From Edolisoma coerulescens (lineage: Eukaryota; Chordata; Aves; Passeriformes; Campephagidae): 64,000 bases of DNA. Below are positions 21,650 through 32,885 of the stretch, piece after piece (positions within the stretch are counted from its first letter, which is position 1; every line of letters starts with the position of its first letter). The translations under genes were made by a program, and so were the position numbers. The notes beneath the pieces were generated by a model, which saw only the letters and a list, made by a program, of their open reading frames with translations, did no database searches and was not told the DNA's origin. The stretch spans positions 434,773 through 498,772 of the forward strand of contig VWZW01002582.1 of the NCBI GenBank assembly GCA_013397115.1. Reading direction: 5' to 3'.

Positions 21650-24600
21650 TGCTGTGGCTCTGATCCAGCACCCTGGTGCAGGGCGGTGATAAATCTCCAG
21701 TTTGTGTTTCCATGCTGTGCACAAGGTGTTTGTGCCTGGAGCGCTTCCTGCTTTGCCTGGCACCTGGAACCGTCCCTGTGTCTGTGGCTCCTGCTGGTGC
21801 TGGTTTATTTATTTATTCACCCCATCCATGACCTGAAATAACAAACTCTCCCTGTTTGCTTACCTGGAAACCATCTGACTCTGTCTTTCTCTCCTTGATC
21901 CATGAGCACAACACTAGGAGACCTAATTTCTTTAAGATATTTACCAAAAGATTTAATAATGATTGGATTGGATTTATTGTAGAGAGAGATGGCGTTTTTT
22001 ATCTCAAACAGTACCGAGACCCTTCTCCCCAGCTGCTGAAACCAATTGATCCAATATTAAATTCCACAAAATGAGCAAACTGCCAATATCACTATGTACA
22101 AAACCCCAACTGCCCTCCCGAAATATTAGCAGCTAATTAAAATTAAACATTATTGCTGCCCACATAGCATTACTGCCTTCATAAGGAAGGTCTTTGGGTG
22201 CATTCCTCTCCTCCCTGCTCAGGGGACGGCTCGCTTTGTGTGGAGAAGGAAAACACCCAATTTGCTGTTTGATATGAAGTCCCCGTGTGGCAGCTGAGCC
22301 CAGCAAGGCCCCGGCCGAGGCTGCTCTGACCTTGACCTTCACATTTTGGGCTCTCCTCACGGCACCCGCTCAGCTGGAATTCCCCGAGAAGCCACAAACT
22401 GCTATTTCCCTCTATTCCTCATCCCAGGGACGGGAATTTAAATGAACAAAGGTGAAGCTGGCCACTTGCAAGGAACGATGTGCAAACTCAGCAGAAAATG
22501 CCCAGTTTAACCTTCAGCCTGGCTCTGTCTGAGCCCTTGACCCCCTCCACGGGAGTCACTGCTCCTGGAGCGGGATCAGCTGCAGGAGCGCGATGGGCAG
22601 CACCGAGCCACGGGACCTGCGCCGCAGATCTCCCTGAAATCTGCCTTAAACCTTCCCTAAAGCAGTTTTTAAACATCTGAAGAAGACTCCAAAAAGGAAA
22701 ATGCAAATAAACAGAGCTTTTTTCCAAGGCGGTGAAGGGGATTAGTGAGAGCCCCACCCTCTCTGCTCCCATTTGCATTCGGTGCTCCGACGGCACTTGA
22801 CTCTGAAATCATTCCAGTAAAGCGGAAAATTAATATTCTAATATGCCTGCTTCTCCAGCAGCTCCAAATAAGTAAAGTGGAAGTAGTAAAGAAAATGTTT
22901 TAGTATTAACTCTGGGTATGAATATTTATTGTAACTTGCCCTCAGCCACCTGCCCGTCCTGTCCCTGCTCGCTGGCAGCAGCCCCAGCAGCAATTATTCC
23001 CCCGTTGTTTATCAAAGGGGGGACCAGTTCATCTCTGGGAGGCTTTTGCCTGGCTTTTAGCACCGCTTTGCTCAGGTGTCCAGCAGCCCTGGCCAGGGGC
23101 ACGGCAGGAGGGCTCAGGCTGGGAGTAAACTGGCTGATACAAACTCAGGACATAAAATTTGCACTCTCAGGTATGTTATAATTAAAATATAATCTAAAAA
23201 AATCCAATGTTGTGACAACATTAAATAATTACGGCTTATTCCCATTTTTTTCCTCTATTTTGGTGTCTGCACTCAGTGATGCCTGAATATACAGGAGGAG
23301 TGAATCACTCATTTCCAAGTATAAAACTTGCACACTGTAAGGCTGAATTATTCATATTGTTCCTGGCCAGCCCTATCGCTATTTACATTCTTGATACTCA
23401 AAAATATTCTTCAAAGATGAATTTTAGCAATTAAAATTTAAAGATGGAGTTTGACAACGCTGGTGATTGGATCGTCACCAGCAGGGCAGTGGAAGTTCAG
23501 AGTGACTGGTATCAGCTGCTGGTGGGGCTGGCAGCACTCCCAAGTGGGCCTCAGTTTTCTGGAGTGAATTTAACCCAAAGTTTAACGCCCTTTTGGCCCT
23601 TCCCCCCCCCCATTTTCCCCTGTGTGCTCCTGAGCTGGAAGCCAAGCATTCCGTGCCGCTGGTGTGCAGCTCCCGCTGACCCTGCCCTGCCCGCACGCCC
23701 CGGAGCTGCTGCTGCAGTTAATGACGCTGCTCTTAGAAACACTGCTCACCACCACCGTTAGCTGGTTAACAGCCCTCCAGTTGCTCTGAGATCCACGTAC
23801 TCCCACAAGGACATCCTCAGCCCAGGAGGGCAGAAGGGATTTTGGCGGCTGACAGCATCCCCGCGTGGCAGAGCCCACAGCCCTGGATGTGCCACACGTG
23901 GGAAGCCACAGACGCATCCCTGGGTTCCTGCTCTCCTTTTCTCACCCGGACAGGCTCCTCTCTCTGCTCCACCTGCTCATTAGCAGCACGTATTTGCTGC
24001 TAATGCTTTTTTACATCTCCACCATAATGTTAAGAAATACTGAAATCTCTCTCCTTAAATTGCTCTGGTGAAGTACAGTACATTAATCATAAATAATTTA
24101 TATGAATCTGTCCTTTTTTTGGGCACGTCTCTCAGCAGTGTCTCAGTAACATCCTTTCCGTAGAACTTTAATTTGTGTTCTCTTATCAAAGCAAAAAGAG
24201 GCGGGGGGAAAGAAAGAGAAAACTAGGTGAGTATTCCTTCCCTGTCTCCCACTCGATGGGAACAATCCCCGGGAGATTTCCCCAAGCCAGGCTTTTAATT
24301 TTACGTAACTCTGCAGGTGAAGCGGGGAGAGCTCTCGGCGGTGTCACGAGCGCTGCCTCCGGGAGATGTGGGCTCTGCTGCTCAGCTCCCAGTGACAGCA
24401 AACGCTCTCCCGCTCCCGAGCGCATCCCGCGGAGCATTCCACTCCATTTCATGGAAACAGCCAGGTGTAATTTTAATTCATTTTCTGCCATTTTATCCTT
24501 TCCGCTGGATTGTTTACAATCCACAGCTTCCCTCCCCCTGCTCGGGCTGCTTGTGCCGATCCCCAGCCCTCGGGAATCGTTCGGCCAGGCCATGGAAGAG

Positions 24601-24725
24601 AGCTGTAAAGCTTCATGCCGATTTTCCTGAATTGTCAACACCCATTGTCTTGGTGTGACTCGTTAAACCCCTCACAGCAGGGGCATGGACAGCCTTTTAT
24701 ATCCCATTGTGGCAGGGCACGGACA
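21650..24725. other. unannotated DNA, mostly AT-rich single copy
   Basis: No recognised transposon. AT-rich stretches at 21890-22150, 22800-22920, 23160-23450 and 24060-24180 may include conserved non-coding sequence. A small frame at about 21890-22074 (plus) gives a non-repetitive peptide but has no supporting features. A C-run at 23603-23612 is notable only as a homopolymer. Confidence 0.35.
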
Positions 24726-24728
24726 TCA

Positions 24729-24998
24729 TCCCCGGGAGCAGCACCCCTCTATCCCTGGGAGCAGCACCCCTCCATCCCCGGGAGCAGCACCCACCCATCC
24801 CCGGGAGCAGCACCCACCCATCCCCGGGAGCAGCACCCCTCCATCCCCGGGAGCAACATCCCTCCATCCCCGGGAGCAGCACCNGGGACCAGCAACCCTC
24901 TATCCCCGGGAGCAGCACCCACCCATCCCTGGGAGCAGCACCCTTCCATCCCCAGGAGCAGCACCCCTCCATCCCTCCATCCCCAGGAGCAGCACCCG
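24729..24998. repeat. second 23-bp minisatellite, about 12 copies
   Basis: The unit is close to 'gggagcagcacccctccatc' plus ccc, repeated about 12 times with drift. There is a single N at 24884, where the phase of the repeat is disturbed, so the true length in the genome is uncertain. Reading frames through it are open on both strands only because the unit lacks stops. Confidence 0.93.
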
Positions 24999-24999
24999 G

Positions 25000-26565
25000 A
25001 GACTCCCCAGCCTGGGAAGAGGTCACTCATAAACCCCACACTCCCTCCCCAAACCTCACCAGATGTTCCCTTTCCTTCAAATGCCATCAAGGCTTTTATT
25101 TTGGTGTGGGACATTTCCACGGAGCGGGGACATTTCTGAAAGCCAGCCCTTCCTTCCCAGAAAATAATCCAGGTTTTGGCAAGCTGCAGTTGCAGAGCAT
25201 CCATGGCCTTTATCCACAAAGCCTTGGGGATGACAAGTCCCTGTGGAGAAGTCAGGGATGGAAATTTCCAGCAGAGCTCTGGGAAGAGATGGGTTTTTTG
25301 TGCTTGTGAGTTTCAGAGGCACTTTGACAGACCCTAAGTTGGAGAGCTGAACTTTGTTTCCTTTTTATATTACCCACAGTAAAAGAACAAAAAAGTGAAA
25401 CAAAAAATTCCAGTCTTCAAGTCTTCAGAACCGGTTTTTTTACCAGCAACAGTGGGAGTTGTGTACTGAGGTGAAGAATAGGGGATGATCTTACAGTACA
25501 TTTTAAATAGCTTCTAAAACATAGGCAACCCTAATTAACATTTTATGGTACTGGAATTATAACAAGAAAAGCAATTTAATCTGTAAAACTCTATTTGTCA
25601 CAATGACAATGATAAACAGAGGGAGAAAATGTTCAGGGAAAAGCAGGAGAAGGGATGGAGAAGAAGTAAGGGTGGAGGAGATGCAGCTCCAACAGTTATT
25701 AAGTAACTGAAAAAAATATTTTTGGAGAATGATGAAGACAAAGTAAAACCAAATGACCAATGAAGGAAGCCAGGCAACTGGGGAATTCCACCCTCTCCAA
25801 GTTCTTTCTCCTGAACAATGCTTTAATTCAAGTTTGCCCTCCCCTGATTTTCACACCAACTGAAACAGCTACAGGAACAATAATGCAAGGAACCCAAACC
25901 AACTCTAATCCTCCTGCTCGCCCCACTTCATGGGCAACTCTGTGCATCAGTTTATGGAGCTGCAGAGTTCACTGCAAAGATTTCCTTTACTGGTTTTGAG
26001 CAGCTTCAAGGACTCCAGTGGCGCTCAAAGCCCAGGGAATTGTATCTAAATAACAATCGTTTCCCCCAGCCTCCGCCCGGCTGGGCTCCAGCCAGAGAGC
26101 CCCGAGCTGGGAGATGCTGGGCAGGGGCCTGCAGTGATCAAAACCACAATCAGAGGGAGGCACGGGCAACTGGAGATCAATCTTTAAACCCCAAGAGGCA
26201 GGAATTATGCTATTTAAACAGATTTTCTTTTTTAAAATTTTTTTCCCTGAGCATGACTTCAATTCCTTTTGCTCTCAGGCTTCTCTGTCCTGAATGTTTT
26301 GTCACCTGACAGCCACACTGCAAAAGGAAAAGTGGGGATTCTTACACAGATTTTGGGACATTTCTCTTGAGTTCAGTTGTAAAATACATGCTGAAATAAG
26401 CTACTGCCTTGGCAGCTTTGCAACAGCAGACACAGAACAGCAAGGAGTTGTTGCAGAGCTCTATTTCAGGGGGTCAAAATGCACTTAGTGGAGTGCAGGG
26501 GGAGCAGGGCACCTGCAGTAGGGAGGGTTTGTCCCACAATCTGCTGATTTTGTGGGTCTGTGGGA
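25000..26565. other. unannotated DNA, no gene seen
   Basis: Single-copy DNA without recognised repeats. AT-rich from 25320 to 25760. The short frames present are unsupported. Confidence 0.35.
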
Positions 26566-26567
26566 AT

Positions 26568-26620
26568 GAGATGAGCTTTAAGGTCTGTCCCAACCCAAAC
26601 CATTCTGGGGTTCTGTGATT
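26568..26620 (+). mobile_element. CR1: CR1 LINE 3' tail
   Basis: Only the last 50 bp are clear: 'gagctttaaggtctgtccc', 'aacccaaaccattctgggg' and 'ttctgtgatt'. It is strongly 5'-truncated and in plus orientation. Confidence 0.88.
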
Positions 26621-26621
26621 C

Positions 26622-28150
26622 CCTCTGATGGAAACACGGAGATGTGAAAGTCCCACTGTTTATATTTGAAGTCAGTGCTCCACGGCAGGGTTTGGGATGA
26701 GAGGGAGCACCTGGCCAGAGGAACCGCTCGCTCCCCAGGGGCAGAGGGATGATGCTGGTGCTGGCGCAGAGGCAGCAGCGTTTATTCAAGTGGTGTCTGC
26801 GTGCCCCATGCCTCATCTCCAGCTACAAAACTATAGGACTCTTTAATAAATGTTTTGCCTCTAATGTCTCGGTGTGAGGAGATTTATGCACTGATTAGTT
26901 CTTTCATCTTGTTTGTTTAAGGAGCTCTTGTTTACAGAGCCCCTGACAGAGCTGCAGGGATGGCAAACTGTGCCAGGCGCTCCAGGGCTCCTGTCTCCAG
27001 CAGCCCCCACCTGCTCCCACGCCGGTCCCACGGCGTCCCCCCAGTGCCACACGGCCTGGGACACCTCCTCGGGATGGGGGGATGGAGAGGGGGCCCTTCC
27101 CTGTGATCGTCACAGACACTTTTAAACGTGCTGCTCCTTGTTCTGGTTTTGTCAATCATGGAGCAGACACTGTATTTGCTACCTCAGATATAATTAAATA
27201 GTAAATGCTAAAACACCTTGTTAGAGAATGTGAAGCAGAGGCCATGCTTATGACACACTGTGAAAGATGAAAGAATTTATTATCAGCATTTTTAAGTGCA
27301 CTGTCACATTCTGACAATTTTTTAAAATCCTAAATAATGGAAATAGTTTCAAGTTCCAGCAAAGAGACTCAGTTCATGGTACTCGAGCTGCAGGGACGCC
27401 AGCGAACTCAAATCAGTTTGCTTTCGCTCTGTTCCCTGGTGGCTGAGAGCTCGCTGCCTGCTCGGGCAGGGCGGTGCTGGCAGCGGGGCTCGGGGAGGGG
27501 CGGGAGCAGCTCGGCTGTGGGGTGGCCAGGGGGGAAGAACCCCAAATTTATTGTCCAGCCCTTCAAGCTGTGCTGTGGGTCTGTGCTCCCTGCACTGCCC
27601 CACAGGGAGCCTGCACAGCCGGGGTTTGGGGGAGCTGTCCTGCTGAGGCCCCGAGGTGCCGCTCAGCCCTCAGGATGCTGAGTGTGGGGTCCTGGGAGCC
27701 AGGGCCCAGCTCCTGCTGCTGCACATCCCAAATCCCATGGGAGTGGGATCCCCAGCTTCCCGAGGCTCAGGGACACCCAGTACCTGCATCCCTTGTCTTT
27801 GGCCCCACGCTGACATCCCCAGGGCACGGGACCTTCCTGCCCCCTGGGATGTCCTGGGCTGTCACCCCCAGGACGCTGCACAGAGGGGTCCCCAGGGACG
27901 GGACAGCGCGAGGGGTGGGCGGTCAGGGCTCGCCCTCAGCTCGGTTCTCCTCCCACAACGCCTCTTCCAAAATGACTTTTGCTTCCAGGAGCTATTTCAG
28001 AGTGGGAACAGGGGGTGGCGGTGCCCCTGGCAGCTTTATCCCCTTCTTTATGGCATAAAGCTGCCAGGGTAGATCCTGTGCCTTTCCCACCGGCTCACAG
28101 CGAGCTCCCCTCTGAGGTGCAGGGACTGCCGCAGCCACTCCGATGAGGAA
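26622..28150. other. unannotated DNA with one perfect hairpin
   Basis: No transposon or gene recognised. Positions 27440-27960 are GC-rich; 27160-27340 is AT-rich. The hairpin at 28025-28069 is listed separately. Confidence 0.35.
28025..28069. repeat. perfect 15-bp inverted repeat (hairpin)
   Basis: The left arm ccctggcagctttat (28025-28039) and right arm ataaagctgccaggg (28055-28069) are exact reverse complements with a 15-nt loop. I saw no other stem this long in the window outside transposons. It could fold in DNA or RNA. Whether it is transcribed is unknown. Confidence 0.9.
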
Positions 28151-28159
28151 ATGACCCCT

Positions 28160-28330
28160 GCCTGCCGTGCCCGATAAGGAGGGGCGAGGCAGCCTCAGAT
28201 CCTTTGGCGAAGCTGCCCCTGGCTCTCCGTCCCCGCGTTGGCAGCAGAGCGCGGCCGCGGGGCTGGGCCGCTGGGACAGCGGCAAACGCCAGCGTCCATC
28301 GCTCGGAGCACAACGCCTGCCTCAAACAGC
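28160..28330. promoter_or_regulatory. small CpG island
   Basis: About 17 CpG in 170 bp, including 'gagcgcggccgcggggc'. No exon or orientation evidence. Confidence 0.4.
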
Positions 28331-31300
28331 ACCTCCTCAGCCTGATCTTACACCGTGGGAGACGCTTTGGTGGGCCAATTACTGAGAATCTCAGGTTTCC
28401 TTCAGTGACCATTGATTTTTCTCTCTAATTTACATCTATAGAATAATGTTTGTCAGTGTAAAGATACAGGAAAAATGAGAAATTGGGGGTATTTTTAGTT
28501 TGCCTAACGAGGCACCACAGGCATGATGAGAGTTCTGAACACGCCAGTAATCACAGGTTAATGATCTCATCCTCACCGTCGGGTTAATCATGCAGACAAA
28601 TAGCAAGGCAGATCCTGGAATATTTATTCACTGCTGGAAGAGTGGAAGAGCGACAGAGTTGGCTTCCCAGAATGCTGCGTTCAAAATAAATCCTGCCATC
28701 AAGGTGCCTTTTGGTTGGGTTTTCATGATTCATATTTTACTGTAGAATTGGAATAGGAACCTTAAAAGATTCCTATTTATTGTTTTGTAGGTCGGAAATT
28801 AATTTACATCTATTATTGCAAAGAAGTCCCCATTGGTGAGGCACTTGCCAGGAAAAGGTTATTTGTAATGACCAAATTTGTCACTGTTTGGGATCTCATA
28901 AAGGTCACAGTGGAAGGTTTTCTCTTGCTTTAAATAAAAATCTGTATTTTAAAAAGAAATGTGCTTAACTTTCATTTCATAGAAATATCAAACCTGTTTG
29001 CACTATAATTTACTTTTGGAGCTCTTGACATTTACGCAGCTGCCTGTCTTTGGAGAACAATCTCTTGATTTGGCCGGGAAGCGCTCGCAAGGAAACTGTC
29101 AGCAAGGGATGGGGGAACGATGCCATGCGAGCACCCGGATCCTGCTGGCACCCAGAGACCCTGTCCCGCCCAGGGACACCCAGCCCGGGCACCCACGGGG
29201 GCACAAAGGTGGGCACTGCCCTCCCATGAACTGAATGTGCCAGGGAGCTGAATGGGACAAGTGCTCCTTCCCATGGCTGTGCCCCTGAGCAGATGGAAAA
29301 GGTGTGTGAAGGAGGGAAAGCCTGGAAAACCTCCTGGTACATCTCACCCAGGGAACAGCAGCTTCTGTTCCTCTGCTTCTGCAGCATCATCTCCCTCTTC
29401 CACATCCACAGCCCTGCGCCTGAGGGACACCAACACCCCCGGGAGAGACACCAGCCACCATCACCTCCTGCTGCCTGGGAAGCCGTCGGGCCAGGGGAGG
29501 CTTTTAAATTCCTGATTTCTCTCCCTGGCAGACACAAAACACAACAGGTTGTACCAGGGAGAGCTCAGTCCTCTACAGGTGATCAGCTTTTGAGACTGTT
29601 TGCTCCTTTCATCATCCAGCTGCTAGGGTCCAGTGTAAATTACAGCTTTTTGGGATAGCCAAGGGGGTTACAGCAGGTAGAGGATTTTATTTATGTGCCA
29701 TCTTTATTTTAATGGGACACTCACACCATTTGAGGGGCCTTGCTACTGGAACTCTTGGTAACAGAGCCGGGTGCCTCGGGGAGGGAACAGCACCAGCATC
29801 CCACAGAGGGGATCAGGACCAGCCCTGTGGGTGGAACTTGGGCTGCTCCTGGGCAGAACCTCCCAGTTGGAAAGGATTCCTATTCCACTGTTGACTGAAT
29901 TATTTTTTAAGCAACCTGAGCCTTTCCAGCTGCCTGTCGGGTGCAGGAGGTGGACGTATCAGGGCTCAAACCACGCCATCCACGTGGTGACCTGCCCGGG
30001 GAGGCCCTCGCCCTGCAGTCTGTGCTGTGCTGGGAGTAACAGCATTTACACTCCAGGGCCAGGCCAAGGAGGCAGCTGAGCTAATGGGAGACTTATTTAA
30101 ATGGCAAAAGCATCGGAAAGAATGGGATCAGTCCAATTAATTCTAGAGATACACCTGTGGAACGTCTCCATCAGCTAACGAGGGAGAAGACAGAAGTGCT
30201 GTGTCACCACCCTGCACCTCCAGTGCCAAAATAAGTTATTTTGCCAGAGTACAGATGGGGAGGTAGCGACGACCAGCTGCTGATTAACCCTTTCAGGGCT
30301 ACTCTTGTCCAGGTTTACTCCTGTTCCTACCCTGCTCTCCAAAGATGTGCCGTGCTGCTGCTGCCTGAACGGGCCTTTCCTCCTCCTCCCCGCAGCAAAG
30401 CCGCTGGCCCGGAGCCCCCAGGCACACCCCACTCCTGTGCGAGGCGGTGGCCTCACCTCACCATCGCTCCGGCTTCCCTCTGCGGGAGCTGCCACAGAAG
30501 CGGCTGGAAAGGGCAGCAAAAGGAGGGTAGGGGCCGTGCCCTGTCCCTGCCACCAGCGCCAGCTTTGGCCCCGGCCAGCGGGGAGGGAGGGCTGCCCAGG
30601 GGCAGCCCCCGGCCCCGGGTGGTAACCAGCACCCCCGGGTGGTAACCAGCACCCCCGGGTGGTAACCAGCACCCCCAGGTGAAGCCCCCCGCCCCAGGTG
30701 CCCCGCATTAGCAGGACGGGCGGCTCTCCCTGCCCGGAGCTCGCTCCCGTTGGTGCAGCTCTGTGCCCCCAAATGCGAATCAGCTGCGGGTCATTAGCGC
30801 TGATGGGAAGGGCAATAAATTGGGCCAGGGCGGGTGGGGGGCATTGTTCTCTGTGCCTGGGGGAGCGCGGGGTGCGAGGTGCTGGAGCGGCTTCCGAACT
30901 TCTGCACAGTGAGTGCTGCGTTTTCTTATTTATTAATTTGTGGTTTCCCAGACTACTCCGGGGGCTCGGAAAGATTCTGAATAATGTTTGAATTGCTTTT
31001 TCCTTGCTTAAAAGAAACCTTTGCCACTGTGTGTGCATGAAAGATGTCAGTAAAATGAAAACTGTTATCTAGGCTTGAGGTTTTGTTTTCGAATATAATT
31101 GTGTTGCATAAACGCGTGGGGGCCGTGTGTGCTGGCTGCAGTGTTGTTGTCTTTGCTGGGAAGTTTATAAAGCAGTGGCGTGTTCCTCTCCTGGTTTAAC
31201 CCAGTGCGAGATGGATTGGTTTGAGTTTAGGCGACACAGGGCCCGGGAATTGCCCGTGAGGTGCTGCAATGTCAATTTAGCCATTGCTGGTGTCTCGAAG

Positions 31301-31564
31301 GATAAATAGCGATTGTCAGGCACATGTGCTGGGCCCTGGGTGCAAAGGGAACTTCGGGCTTTCGTTATCAGCTGCTGAGGGAGCTCAGGGAAAGCAGGGC
31401 GGGACCCGCGTGTGGGGATTAAAACAGAGGCCACGGACCGATTTTGTGCTTGTACCGCTATTGCCTCAAGCGATATCAGATTTGTGTTCTTTGACAAAAG
31501 TGGTTTTGCTGGGGTGGTTTTTCTTGTTTGTTGTTGCGTGTGAAATTCCCTGAAGTTTCCTGAA
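28331..31564. other. unannotated DNA flanking the main CpG island
   Basis: From 28430 to 29000 it is AT-rich and single-copy. Positions 30340-30900 are GC-rich, with a short 20-bp repeat listed separately. No transposon is recognised and no gene supported. Confidence 0.35.
30613..30679. repeat. 20-bp tandem repeat, three copies
   Basis: The unit 'ccccgggtggtaaccagcac' occurs three times in a row without change, followed by a partial variant 'cccccaggtga'. Confidence 0.92.
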
Positions 31565-32375
31565 GGATTTCCATGTGAGGCCGAGCCGGGCAGGGCAGGC
31601 TGCGGCTGTCCCGGCCGTGGCCCCGGGGCTCTCCCTGGGCTGTTCAGGAGCTCTCGGTGCCCGGGGCGCTCCGGGGCTTCGGAGCCTCCGCTCCCCGTCC
31701 CTCCCGCAGGGCAGCGAGGGCAGCCCGGCCGTGAGGGGATTTTCCTCGAGTCGTCCCCGCCCGGCTCCCGCGGGGCCCCGGAGCTCCGCGGGTGCGGGGA
31801 GCGCTCCGGCGGCAGGGCCGCGCTCGGAAGGGCTGTGCGGAGGGGTGCAGCACCCCCCAGCCAAAGAAAAGCAAAACGGACCCCAAACCAACGGGAAAAA
31901 AACCCAACCGTGTGGGGCCCTTATTCCTCAGTAAGCAGCTTCACAAGTGAGCGATGTGTTTCCACCTGGGAGCTGGGATCCGCCCCCCCGGGGGCTCCCG
32001 GTGGCCTTTGAAGGCTCCAGTTCGCTCCTTGCGCTCCCCCGAGCGCTCCGGCCGGCCGGGAGCGCCCCAGGGGCCCGGGCCGGCTCCGGGCCGCCGCTGC
32101 CTCCGGCCGCTGGAGGCTCCGGGCTCCCGCGGCCCGGGGGTCCCTGGATACACCCCCGGCTCCCCGCTCGGGCCGGGGCTCCCGGCAGCAGCAGCCGCTG
32201 TACCCCGAGCTCGGCTGGGCCCGAGGGGCTGGGAGAGCGAGAGGGTACTCGGGGAGGAAAGGCGCTTTCCCGGCCCTGGGTTCAGCGTGTGGGGCCGCGT
32301 TCCTGCGGCCCCTGCCGTGCCCGGGGGGCTGTGAGGGCTGCGCTCGAACGAGGCACCGAAAGGCTTCCCGCAAAC
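31565..32375. promoter_or_regulatory. major CpG island, best promoter candidate in the window
   Basis: A hand count gives about 84 CpG in roughly 810 bp, interrupted only by an A-rich patch at 31860-31950. It is the longest and densest island here. Open frames on both strands (for example 31947-32417 plus and 32541-31921 minus) are what such GC-rich DNA gives and show no known domain. Two plausible plus-strand splice donors, CTCA/GTAAGC at 31931 and CAA/GTGAGC at 31947, lie in the middle. No TATA box is evident, as is usual for CpG-island promoters. The gene it would serve is not identified. Confidence 0.7.
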
Positions 32376-32677
32376 CTAACTCTGCAGCAAACGAGCCAAT
32401 GCAGGCACTCGGCTTGAGAAAGTCTGCGAGTGTGTATGTAAAGTGTGCATCTCGCCTGTTTGTGTGCATTAAAATCATGGCCCCGAAGCTTTTCAGGCAC
32501 TTGGGAATTTCAATATAAATATTTAGCATGAATTTCTCCACTTAAAGATGAAACACGAGACAGTTCCTACTGCATCCTGCCTTGTGTGCACTTTTATTTT
32601 ATTTTATATGAGTTGTTGAGCATAACTTTGCGTATACAGTTGTGGAATACTGTTTTGAAAGATGGAGAAACAGTATT

Positions 32678-32885
32678 GACAAGAAGGAATGGCTTCCCAG
32701 TGCCAGAGGGCAGGGATGGATGGGATATTGGGAAGGAATTGTTCCCTGGGAGGGTGGGCAGGCCCTGGCACAGGGTGCCCAGAGCAGCTGTGGCTGCCCC
32801 TGGATCCCTGGCAGTGCCCAAGGCCAGGCTGGACATTGGGGCTGGGAGCAGCCTGGGACAGTGGGAGGTGTCCCTGCCCAAGCTG
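32678..32885 (+). mobile_element. CR1: CR1 LINE 3' region lacking its last bases
   Basis: In order: 'aatggcttcccagtgccaga', 'gggatattgggaaggaattg', 'ctggcacagggtgcccagag', 'ccaaggccaggctggacatt', 'gcctgggacagtgggaggtg', 'ccctgccca'. The element then stops and the usual final 60 bp or so with the octamer tail is absent, replaced by unrelated sequence. A missing 3' end is unusual for a LINE and points to a later deletion. Confidence 0.9.

Noticed and set aside
20735..21722. Open frames of 190-290 codons on both strands rich in APCAG or GHSWP-type repeats
   Set aside because: They come from the 23-bp minisatellite, whose unit lacks stop codons in all six frames.
24615..25309. Proline-rich open frames (GSSTPPSPGAA-like) on both strands
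   Set aside because: They are translations of the 24.7 kb minisatellite and contain an N.
31921..32541. 206-codon minus and 156-codon plus frames in the main CpG island
   Set aside because: GC-rich DNA rarely contains stops; no domain, and both strands are open.
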